DNA from: Branchiostoma floridae
Taxonomy: Eukaryota > Chordata > Leptocardii > Amphioxiformes > Branchiostomatidae
Assembly (NCBI RefSeq): GCF_000003815.2
Contig: NC_049995.1
Span: 2,020,296 to 2,084,295, forward strand
DNA length: 64,000 bases
Reading direction: 5' to 3'
Under the pieces are notes generated by a model. That model saw nothing but the letters and a program-made list of their open reading frames with translations. It made no database searches and had not been told where the DNA came from. Position 1 is the first letter of the stretch. Each line of letters starts with the position of its first letter. Shown here one piece after another: positions 17,401 through 26,725 of the stretch. The translations under genes and the position numbers were made by a program.

Positions 17401-20400
17401 GATGCTAGGCGTAAGGCTAAGTGACTGGTACAAAACTGTAAAAATCTTACCGGTCAAAGTACCAAATGTCAATCTCCCAATACTGTACCTATGCTAAATG
17501 CCACTTTTAGAAACTTGATTTTCTTGTAAAATTCGTAACACAGGTTGCACAAATTTCTTCCAATATGAGGTTAGATGAATGTTGAATATTAGTTAAGACA
17601 TTTTGTTTATTGTACTGGATATTGTTTGCCTTGTTTGGCTATGTGTTGTTTTCCGGCAGGCCTACGCAGGAGAGTTGTTAGTTGAGACATTTATTGTACT
17701 GGGACTACTGGATATTGTTTACCTTGTTTGACTATCTGTTGTTTCTCGGTTAAGGTTAGTATATTAAATGTTAGGTAAGACATTTTATTGCACTGGATAT
17801 TGTTTCCCTTGTTTGACTATCTGTTGTTTCTCGGTTAAGGTTAGTATATTAAATGTTAGGTAAGACATTTTATTGCACTGGATATTGTTTCCCTTGTTTG
17901 ACTATGTGATGTTCCTCGGCAGGCCTATGCAGGAGAGTTGTTAGTTGAGACATTTTGTTTATTGTACTGGAGTGTTTGATTATGTGTTGTTTCTCAGTTG
18001 AGGTTAGATGTATGTTGAATGTTAGTTAAGACATTTTGTTTATTGTACTGGATATTGTTTACCTCGTTTGACCATACAGGAGAGTTGTTAGTGGAGACAT
18101 TTTGTTTATTGTACGGGATATTGTTTGACTATGTGTTGTTTCCCGGCAGGCCTACGCAGGATCCACGCCCATGGCGCACGGCACCTCCATGTCGGACCCC
18201 TACATGCCCAGCTACTACCCCTCCATGTCCTTCCCGTACCTCAGCAGCACCGAGTGGTCCACCGGCGACCCCATGTCGTTCGGCTGGCCCAACGGCGGCG
18301 ACCAGCAACACTACGGACAGGACGCCATGTTCCCTCCCACGGGGAACGCGCTGGGAAGCACCCCTCCCTACTTTAATCAAACTGGGTTTAGCTTCTTCCC
18401 CCAACCGGTGGGTGGGACGGACTGGGGCAGCAGTGGCTGGCCTCAGGGATCTGGACAGAACCAAAGTGCCAGTGGGGGTGGCAGCCAGGCTCAGACTGCT
18501 TATGACTATTACCAACCCCCCGTGTCGAGTTACAATGGACCCAACCCCTACCAGAGTAACGGACCAACGGACGTACCTACTAACAAGGCACCTGGACACG
18601 GCATGAAATCGGTTGAACAAGGGTTAACTGGACTTACCCTGGGAGGCTCGGACAACAAGGCACAATCGGGCTCCGCTGGGAGTCAGAACGGGAATAAGGC
18701 GGTACACGGACACGGACATGGCCATGGGGACGCGACGGCGGCGAGCTCGGCTGCCAAGACCAACGGAACTTCGGCTACCACCACCACGGCACCGTCGAAG
18801 CCCATCTCGTGGGCCTCGATCGCGAGCAAGCCTGCCATCCCGCAGCCGAAGGCAAAACCTAAGACCGGTGGGGGATCGTCCGGCGCGGTCATGCCTCCCC
18901 CGCCCATCAAACACAACATGGACATCGGAACCTGGGATGGGAAAAATGTCCCAAAGAAGCCCCCACCCCCGCAGCAGGCCCCGCCTCCACCGCAGGCCTG
19001 GAACGCAAACCCTCGCGGGCGCGGTGGCCCCCCTCAGAACCAGCAAGGTGCCCAGATGGGCGGGACTGCCGGGCTGACGCCCATCGCGCACCCCAGCGGG
19101 GCTGAAAACCCCGCCGCGGCGAGTCACCCCATGTTGGACAAACTTCGCATGGAGATCAAGAGCAACTTCAAGGAGTTCAACACGAACCCCAAGAACTCGC
19201 GCTTCTTTGTGATCAAGAGCTACTCTGAGGACGATATCCACCGTTCCATCAAGTACCACATTTGGTGCAGCACGGAGCACGGAAACAAGCGCTTGGACCA
19301 GGCGTTCCGCGAGCGCAAGGGAAAGGGACCGATCTACCTGTTCTTCAGCGTAAACGGGAGCGGGCACTTCTGCGGCGTGGCGCAGATGATGTCTGAAGTG
19401 GACTACAACGCGGACACGGGCGTGTGGTCGCAGGAGAAATGGAAGGGCAAGCTGGAGGTGAAGTGGATCTTCGTGAAGGACGTGCCCAACTCGCAGCTCA
19501 GGCACATCCGCCTGGAGAACAACGAGAACAAACCGGTGACAAACTCGCGGGACACCCAGGAGGTTCCCCCCGAAAAGGGGAAGCAGGTCCTGAAGATCCT
19601 CTCGAACTATAAGCACACCACCTCCATCTTCGACGACTTTGTGCACTACGAAAAGCGACAAGAGGAGGAGGATCAACTCCGCAAGGTGAGGATCGTGTAG
19701 TTTTAGACATAGTTTAAGGCCAGTTGTATCATTTTCTTCTTTCTCTGCTCTGTTCAATTTCTTATCTCAAATCCATGCAGCCTTATATTAAACCGTTTAT
19801 GAAGACTTACACTAGGGATGTGGACAGGTATGTGGGGACAACGGTTTAGATCCATACAAGTTTGACCAGCTTTGAAATGAAGGTATACATGATGATGTAG
19901 CAATCTGTCTTTTTTTAGAGGTGGATTCTCATCTTTGTATGCAGGATTTGCATAGTTTTATCCAAAAGGTTTCATAATTCCCAACTGGTAGATTGTTATC
20001 TTTCATATGAGGGTTATCAATCTTTGCTTGAATAAAAAGACATACACTTTTGTCAAACTTTAGGTATGGCTACGATTGAGGTCCAGGTTTGTGCCTCAAC
20101 AATTTTTCAGGGAAACAGTTTGAAAATATTCAATTGTAAAAGTTGATGCAGAGGAAAAGGAATTTTTTTGTCAGATTTTCATCTATTTAATTACTTAACA
20201 AAACTGCCAAATAAAGACTACATACAGTCTAAGGCATATTGATTTGTTTCAGTCTTTGTGTTTTTACAAAGCGAGAATTGCCACTACCCTTGAATGTTAA
20301 ACGTACAGCCTGTCAGAGTAAGGTAATATTCTCAATGTCACCCTGTCAGCTAATCCAGCTGGATATGATCGATCCTAATCCTTTAATCCACCAGGGGATC

Positions 20401-21274
20401 AAGAAAAGCTGAATATTTTATCACATCGCCAGGCAGGTGTTGCGGCTGTGACTAGTTCATGGCATTTGTAGATTTTTGTATGTGCCTCATGTTGCATTTT
20501 TTTCTGTCCACTGCTCTATAATATGAGATGGATCCACGCATCTGCTTGGAGATCAAACTAATAGTGATTCTAAATGTGGATGCTATAATGCTTATCTTTA
20601 TGTATTAGGAATTTAGCATAATGTTTCTTATTTTTCTATATGTCATAGATAAGTACATTCCAAGTAACAGCAACTGTCAATTATAACTGAATTTTTATTG
20701 TGTTCAGTTGTATACATGAATTCATTGTTAAAATTTAACTTAAATCTTCTGTTTTTCTAATGCTTCTCTCAGTTCATTTGTTCATCTCAGTTGAAAAATT
20801 ATTTGTGTACTTATTCTAATAAGTGGATTTGAAAGGATGTCAAGATTTTGTTAGATAGGTGAATTGATTAAAAAGCTTTTCAGGTGGAAACAATCTCAGG
20901 TCTTGATGAAACACCGAAATTTTTTTGTTAGTCATTTTCAAAAGGGCTTTATTTTGGAGCCAAGGTACTTTTCACTGAATGGAAAGTGACATGTAAACCA
21001 CTAAATGTAAGCGGTTGTTGTTACAGTACTTGTCAAGAATCTTCGTATTAAACGGGGATTTTTTTGTTCCAAGATTTTGAGACTTCGAGTTTCTATTTTC
21101 AAACCCTTCAAATTTGAAAGCATAAAACTACTGAACCTGTACATAAGGATTAAAAAATTCCATTTCTGTTTTCTATCACTGTATTTACTGCATGTTTTTT
21201 TGTTTACAGCCACTGTATTTACTGTTTTTGTTTACTGTTTACAGGAGAGGAAGCACCGGGGCAACCACCAATAA
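11434..21274 (+). CDS. YTHDF: YTHDF family N6-methyladenosine reader (complete)
   Basis: Cytoplasmic YTHDF proteins bind m6A in mRNA and control translation and decay. Exons: 11434-11454, 11607-11631 (a 25-nt micro-exon), 11775-11860, 18150-19685 and 21245-21274. Phases agree and give 565 residues, against about 560-585 in vertebrate paralogues. The N-terminus [15 protein letters not shown] and the EFEPYL motif match the family. Residues 45-390 are low-complexity, rich in Pro, Gly, Gln, Asn and Ser. The YTH domain spans about 395-530, including [13 protein letters not shown] and [11 protein letters not shown]. Aromatic-cage tryptophans are at about W416, W470 and W475, with the same 54- and 5-residue spacing as human YTHDF1. 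The end [11 protein letters not shown] follows a 30-nt last exon. If the last intron is retained, the protein ends RKVRIV instead. No second YTHDF copy is seen. Confidence 0.96.
13988..14284 (+). mobile_element. Non-autonomous transposon of the CAGGGTT / GGGCAAGT family in YTHDF intron 3
   Basis: Ends are CAGGGTTTGACAAAACTGCT on the left and, read inverted on the right, CAGGGTTGGAGAAGTTTTTT. A hairpin of TTGCCC and GGGCAAGTGC follows the left end and TTGCC / GGACAAGT words precede the right end. The internal ACAGTCATGACATC stretch identifies it with the copy at 5821-6071. No clear target duplication remains. Confidence 0.7.
14815..14990 (+). repeat. Dispersed repeat sharing AAAGTACATTTTCATG and GGAGACAGT with the copy near 50 kb
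   Basis: It shares the stretch TTATG, a short gap, then AAAGTACATTTTCATG, and a terminal GGAGACAGT with the repeat at 50020-50195. Near its right end it repeats the words GGACAG and ACAGAG, where the other copy repeats GGATGG. Boundaries are approximate. Confidence 0.45.
15035..15370 (+). repeat. Word-repeat element with TGCAGGT motifs (probably end-truncated)
   Basis: It begins CAGAGCTCAAAATACCACCT, like the left end of the element at 16445 (CAGGGCTCAAAATACTGGGG). The word TGCAGGT or its complement ACCTGCA occurs about seven times, clustered near the two ends. The right end reads AAAATTTCG but lacks the expected AGCCCTG, so it appears decayed. No target duplication was found. Confidence 0.6.
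16445..16788. mobile_element. Non-autonomous DNA transposon, 5-bp target duplication, repeated GGTGCACCC word
   Basis: Ends are CAGGGCTCAAAATACTGGGG and, inverted on the right, CAGGGCTCGAAATTCATTTT. They are flanked by GTACG on both sides (16440-16444 and 16789-16793), a 5-bp target duplication. GTGCACCC or GGGTGCAC occurs about eight times near the ends. It is non-coding. The end sequence and duplication length match the 2186-2479 element, although the repeated word differs. Confidence 0.82.
17568..18148 (+). repeat. Minisatellite that includes copies of the YTHDF exon 4 splice acceptor
   Basis: Degenerate tandem units of about 85-110 bases run directly into the real exon 4 acceptor at 18149/18150. 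Shared blocks are GGATATTGTTT, CTTGTTTGACTAT and GTTAGTTGAGACATTTTG. Two adjoining units are an almost exact 85-bp duplication (starting about 17736 and 17821). Units at 17660 and 17923 carry a CGGCAG acceptor followed by GCCTACGCAGGA or GCCTATGCAGGA, copies of the first codons of exon 4. Use of these decoys would run into a stop. Confidence 0.85.
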
Positions 21275-22036
21275 ATGGCCTGGCAAGGACCCTGCCCCTA
21301 ACGGACTTGGTGTGGACTAAGACCATGTTACCCTGACATCCCTCAAAAGGAATTTGGACTTCTATCTTTGAATGGAATTTAAAAAAAGACGCTACTAGAT
21401 CTACGAACTTGGACTTCTAAAAGTCGGCGGTACTCTATGAGGACGAAACCGCCGGCTTGGACTACAATCAATTGAGAAACAAAAAAACTGAAAGCAAGGT
21501 CTCCAACTTTTTAAAATTAAGATTTTTAGTTATTTTGACGCATTCACTGGCAAGCGCATATGTGTAACCCCCCATGCTTATACCCTTCGACGTAAACATG
21601 GCATAGAAAAGATTTGCTTAATTGTGCACAACTTATTAACAATCCTAGCGAACAGAACGGATTTCTGTAGAAGCATATATGGGTATAGGTGGTAGTGAGT
21701 GTAATGACTGTAAGCACCTCCCCTATTTACATCTTATCTCCTTGGATTTTGGTTTGACGGTAGATACACGAACATCAGTGGTAAGTAAGCTCAAACGGAA
21801 TATAGAAATTGTTTCTCGACGCCGTGTAGGGCAATTTTTTCCTTTCTCATACTAGTATCTTGCCTCTGTCGTCTCTTTCTTCAGCTTTTCTGTGATTGGC
21901 TAAAAAATGGAGTGTAGGTTGATCGGGAACGGATCCGGAGTCGCGAGACTTCGGCGCGGTGCAGAAGGCTTTGAATTTAAAACTAATGAATGCTTAACAC
22001 ATGATTATTCTCTAAGTAGTAGAAATAGCAGGAACA

Positions 22037-22042
22037 AATAAA
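22037..22042 (+). terminator. Likely YTHDF polyadenylation signal
   Basis: AATAAA occurs about 760 bases after the YTHDF stop, following a GC-mixed 3' UTR without repeats. A MITE starts about 55 bases downstream, consistent with the transcript ending before it. The cleavage site is inferred. Confidence 0.55.
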
Positions 22043-22097
22043 ATTGCAGGAAAGATATCTTGTGTACAAGTCTTATTGTGTCTTTTATATAAACAAA

Positions 22098-22267
22098 CTC
22101 CAAGCAGAGGTTAGACTCACAGCTGTTTTGGGGTATTTTTTAGGCATTTTTATTGGGCATTCTATTCTGTACTGTTTGTTAATGTCTCACGGCCTCAACA
22201 AAATGGTATAAAAAGGAAGCCTGATAAAAATGTCAAAAAGCAGCCAGGGCCTAACTTCTGCTTGGAG
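22098..22267. mobile_element. MITE with CTCCAAGCAGAGGTTAG ends, second copy
   Basis: Left end CTCCAAGCAGAGGTTAGACT and right end CCTAACTTCTGCTTGGAG are inverted repeats. It is homologous to 9708-9887 across its length, including the tttaggcattttt segment. A partial third end (CTGCTTGGAGAGTAAT) lies near 22340. The following 22350-23440 is AT-rich with no gene I recognise. Confidence 0.8.
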
Positions 22268-22349
22268 AGTACTCCAAGCAGATATGGGAAGGGCATTTTA
22301 CTGACATAATGTCACATGAGAATGATAAGGCAGTTCATCTGCTTGGAGA

Positions 22350-23440
22350 GTAATATATTTAAAAAAAAAAATAGTAGCCTAGTAGTAGTTCTAAGACTTT
22401 TGCTCTTGGCTAGGATAACATAAACCCAGACGATGGCACCCAGGCCAACAAAAATGCCACACCATTATGATAGTTCCAAGGCTTTTACTTGGCACATGTT
22501 GAAGTATGTTCTCGAACTAGAACACATAGTCTACCCTTCCTCAATCCATTTGCAGTTTGCAAAATTGTGTTGCCAAAATACTATTCTTAGTTAGGTAATT
22601 ATGATTACGGACAAATTGATAGGTCTCACTACCAAGTGGTGGCTGTGACAACATGCAAACTAGCTATATGTTGTAAATATGCATGCATGAATATGATATT
22701 TAGGCCCAGATTTGATATCATTTTGCATGCACATACAGCAAACAAATGACAATCTTGGACAAAACATATGCTTTCATTGTTCAAAATGTTACAAAAAAGA
22801 AATAAAAACATGTAGATTGCACAAACGCAGATGAAACCTTGGTTGTATCCCTGCCCAATACTTTTCGAACAGTACAGGTAAAAGGTATATTACATACTGC
22901 AAAAACTCTACACAGTATCAGTACATGTATACATGCATATAAGGTTACAAATTGTCATGTTGGTGTTAAATTAATTGCCCTATTGGCTAGTAGAACTGGC
23001 ACGTTATTTGCCACATGATCCAAATGTTGTCCATGACGTGTTTTTGCCTTACTGACTGCAACCACCTGTGAACACAGCAAGTTGACAAAAATCACTGAGA
23101 CATCCAGAGAAATGAAGAAATTATGTGAATAAAACTAGACTTGTGCAATAGGGAGGACCTGGGTGGTAAGATTCTATCAAATTTGACAGAATCCCTCTCA
23201 CATGTTTAGGCAGGTAAGGTGCTGCTTATCTCCATTTGTATTGCCCTTGGGCCACACAATTGTGTAATCATTGCAGAAGGGGTTAGTCCATTGGTAGTGG
23301 TGTGAGTTACTGGTAAGTTACATACTCTCTCATAAGAGCAGAGTGCTGACTTAAAGGTAGAAAGCAGTATATACCATATCAAAGTGTTTGGTATGGCTCC
23401 TCTGCCAAGCTCTATTGAAATCACACCATGTATCCAGATT
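22350..23440. other. Intergenic stretch or 3' region of gene A, nothing recognised
   Basis: No coding exon, tRNA or clear repeat structure was found on either strand. It may hold a last exon or the 3' UTR of the minus-strand TIR-death gene A, but I could not identify an acceptor with convincing coding sequence. Confidence 0.4.
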
Positions 23441-23445
23441 ATATA

Positions 23446-25648
23446 CTAAGTAATGTTGCCCATACCTGTAAGTGTTTTGAGTAGAGCCATGTCTATCTGT
23501 TCATCTGTCCCGTCCATGCCTACATGTTTGGTCCAGCAGTTTAACCCCTGCACAAGTAGAGCTCGAATTCCGGCAGCGTGGCTGGATATCTCTGTACAGA
23601 CCACTTCAGGGACGCCCAGGTTCCTGCAGAAAGCGACAGCCTTTCCTTTGTCCGGTTGGACGGCTTTGAAAACTTTTTCCGCTGAAGTTCGTATGGACAC
23701 TGGACATGGTCCTGAAAAATGGATAGTTGACTAATCTTGATAGTCGCCAGGTAGATCTACCGGTGGCATAAGGAGTTTAGCTGACCAAGGAGTGTTCTGA
23801 GCTACCAAGGCCTCCTTATGCCACCGGTACATCTGCCTGTAGATTATGATCTTGACTAGATAAGAAATTGCTGTATATTCAAAACAATGGTCAATTTCAT
23901 TACAAAGGAATCTGTTTAATGGAGTATCTAACTTCTACTGGCATTTAAAAATCCTATCTTAGGCTATAGGTAAACAACACTAATGTGACTGTAGAAAGTT
24001 GGTAAAATGATTTAACTCTCCTCTTCTCTCTTGTCACTTTTTGCCTTGCCGCCAGGCAAGGCTTTACGCCAGCTTTCTTCCATGGTTGGACGGACCTGTT
24101 AACCCAGCCCTTCCAAAGGCCCTTCTTTCCTTGCCGAGTTTCCTGGCGAGTATTAAAACGATCTTCTAGACGCATGTTACTGTATGTGGTCCAGCGTAAT
24201 AAATCTACGCTTTAACTCACCATGTTTATATAAATATATATCACAAATTGCATCAGAAGGAACTTAGTTTGTAACAAAAAATAATTCATTGTGGGTCAAA
24301 AAGTTTTACAAAACCTGTTTAAGGTGCCAATAATTCATCTGACATAAATTATGATAATGAGGGGGGCGACATGTGGAACTTGGGATTTTTAAGCGTAGAA
24401 TCTAGTCTAACTTACCAAAATAACATAAAATACGCGGCAAGGCACAGCTTTTTTAAAAAGATTTCTTGTTTGGATAGGTATATAAAGCCCCAAAGCATGT
24501 GAACACTTGCTGGTATAATCTGTAAATTTTGTAATCGGTTAAAGATCCGGTCAACAAGACAAAACGGTGTACTGGTACCCATCCCTATGACCTATTCTTT
24601 GCAGCTGAGATGTTTGTCATGACCGTCACCTTAAGGGGATCCGCAGGGCAATCCGCCATGCAAATTATCGAATATAGTTCAGGGCCTAAAACTTCAAGAT
24701 TTTTTTCCTGGTCAAATGGGTAGAAATCCTGGCAGTTTTGAGGTGGGTGTGACAGGGGACGGTTTCTACTTTCTGATTAGGGCCAAAAAGCTGAGTTTTT
24801 GTGGTTGCTGAGGGGTATTAAGTTGGGACTTTTTTGTCCTAGCACATGGCCTCACATCACCTTCTCACTGGGTTGTGGTGCGGTTTTGAGGTCAGGGGTA
24901 AATTTTTCAGTTTCCCGGAAGTTTCACCGTTAGATACTTGGCGAAATGTGGTTTTTCGGATAGCTGAGATGTCGGGCTTTCATATGAGGGTATGTTTGTG
25001 TGCCAGTAACGTCAGAAAGTTGAGTTATTAACAGTTTCTTTCTCCTCTTTTTTGTATAGGGAGGCTGAATATTGAATGACCTGCGGATGCCCTTAAGCTT
25101 CTCGCTTACAAGTCGCGGGCGACTGTTGTAGGGCTAATCTTTTGCATAGAGCTAGTCTTATACATAGGGCTAATGTTTAAGAGTGGATGCAGGAGACTAG
25201 CCCTACAACAGTCGCCCACGGCTACTCGCTTACCTGCGTTTTTAACCAGGCTCCTATACAGCACACTCCAGTACCACTGGCCTGTTGGCTTTAGAGGCGG
25301 GGTGTCCTGCAACGCTAGCGGTACGGTACATTCCTCCAGCATCACCGATACAACGTTCTTACGTTTCTCACTAAGTAGCCTGTTTAGAACGGCGTTTTCT
25401 ATCTGAAAATTCCCCCAGTTTTCGTCCACAAATCTTGATGTAAGTAGGCACAGTACGTTTCTGCTCAACTCCAGACTTTGTTGTAAATTGTCAAAAATGC
25501 TCTTCCCAAGAACTGCATCCCTTGCCCAGAAGAATCCTCGCAATGAAAAGGTCTTTTCGACGGACTCCAAGAGATCAAAAGCTGCATCTTGGTCATCTTC
25601 GTGGTAAAGTAAGACGAAGTCGTACTCATAGTGACTATGCCCCGCCAT
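23446..25648 (-). CDS. TIR plus death-domain protein, gene A (3' end uncertain)
   Basis: Exon 1 (25648-25234) starts MAGHSHYEYDFVLLYHEDD and encodes a TIR domain. Box 1 is YDFVLLYH, box 2 region ARDAVLGKS (the usual Pro of RD..PG is Leu) and box 3 region WYW. Exon 2 (23711-23466) joins in phase 1 and encodes a death domain: LGVPEVVCTEI, then LLVQGLNCWTKHVG. The TIR-then-death order is the reverse of MyD88. After 23466 a GTATGG donor could lead to an unseen exon. Without splicing, translation ends at 23446 after TGMGNIT, giving about 227 residues. An acceptor at about 25671 implies a non-coding upstream exon. It lies head to head with gene B, so they may share a promoter. Role in Toll-like or death-domain signalling is inferred from domains. 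Confidence 0.85.
23748..23839. mobile_element. Short palindromic element (MITE core)
   Basis: Arms CAGGTAGATCTACCGGTGGC (continuing ATAAGGAG) and their near-perfect reverse complement at 23812-23839 enclose 36 bases. It lies in the single intron of gene A, close to the death-domain exon. Confidence 0.65.
25110..25224. mobile_element. MULE-like MITE inserted at the gene A splice donor, 9-bp target duplication
   Basis: A 115-bp element has inverted ends sharing GGGCGACTGTTGTAGGGCTA. It is flanked by direct repeats CTCGCTTAC at 25101-25109 and 25225-25233. On the minus strand that 9-mer is GTAAGCGAG, the intronic part of the exon 1 donor (exon ends 25234). The duplication length of 9 fits the Mutator superfamily. 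The insertion therefore doubled the 5' splice site sequence while leaving one copy next to the exon. Confidence 0.8.
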
Positions 25649-25899
25649 ACCAGTACCTCTTCCAGTGGGAGCATCTACTAAAAGTAGGGGTGGTCTGATT
25701 TATTAGATAAAGTTATTAGTACTTTGTCTTTGCACTTTGATATAATATGATGCTAGTATAGAGTGAATTATTACCATATAAAATGATGCTAGTATAGAGT
25801 GAATTATTACCATATAAAATTATATATATAATCAAATATTTGTTAAATTGTTGACTATAGTCACAAAATATGAAAAAGCCCCCCTTTGGAATGGCCAAG

Positions 25900-26032
25900 T
25901 CTTACCCATGGTGCACTGCCAAAAGTGAAACTCAAGAAACTTCCGGGTTGCGGGGTTGTGTACGGGCAACAGGTGGGGAAAAGTTAGACCTGAGCCTTTA
26001 TTCCTGGATCACGGTCAACGAATTTTGAGCAG
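25900..26032 (+). promoter_or_regulatory. Promoter and non-coding exon 1 of TIR-death gene B, IRF/ETS-like block
   Basis: The block at 25923-25950 contains AAGTGAAACT (IRF half-site pattern AANNGAAA) and AACTTCCGGGTTG (inverted ETS core). It is almost identical to 40123-40150 upstream of gene C. A donor AGCAGG/GTAAGG near 26032 can join to the acceptor at 26712/26713 ahead of the gene B start. The exon boundaries are inferred; the conservation between paralogues is seen directly. Confidence 0.6.
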
Positions 26033-26725
26033 GGTAAGGCTAAACAGATCTATTTTATCAGTCAGCTCACGCATTCCCTCTACCATCGTTTGTTATTGAA
26101 ATATTTTGATTATAAAGTCAAGGGTTCAATACCCCGGACTGGCATGGTACCCGTCTATTTTTGGATGTGAGTCACAAAAATTTCCCGTCCTTTGAACAGG
26201 TCTCAGTTGCAAAGAACTCTTCATTACCGACTACATGACGCAGCTTTGGTTTATATACCAGGTACTAGTTGGGTGTCTGCATGTTTTTTTATTCATTTAT
26301 TAGTCCTCACGTAGTTGTGGTCAAGATTGTGGTCAAGATTTAAAGCAAAAGAAGCCTTGCAGCGACAGTCGTCGCGTCCAGAGACGTCGACCATTATTTG
26401 TACAATAACGTACTGTAATGAACCTTGGTAATGTGCATTGGCCTTACAGACATGTAATATTTTGTCAGGAATTGAACAGCAAAAATGCCAGGAAGTTTAA
26501 AATGCCCATTGTCTCCATTGAGTGAAGGTTGTCATGCCCTGATCGATGAAGGCCTCCTTTATTCCTCCAACGAAGTAGCCCAGTCTAGTATCTAGTACTT
26601 CGACTGGAATCCTGAGGAAGAATACAGTTGGACGGTTGATAATCTGATACCCTGCGTTGATTTGTATTGGGTCAAAGTTTTAAACGTTGCACCACAACTT
26701 TGTGTTTTACAGGAATGAGACAGTG

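Larger units (their letters stand above)
11861..18149 (+). other. YTHDF intron 3, no nested gene seen
   Basis: This 6.3-kb intron is AT-rich. Apart from the repeats listed separately (13988, 14815, 15035, 16445 and 17568) I see no coding sequence or RNA gene in it. ORFs of 60-113 codons here lack any recognisable motif. Confidence 0.6.

Noticed and set aside
18129-19757. Long minus-strand ORFs opposite YTHDF exon 4
   Set aside because: They are shadows of the GC-rich YTHDF coding strand and lack any domain signature.
26120-26150. tRNA-like T-arm GGGTTCAATACCCC (also a weaker one near 9690)
   Set aside because: No acceptor or anticodon stem is found around it. It may be a SINE remnant, but nothing else supports it.
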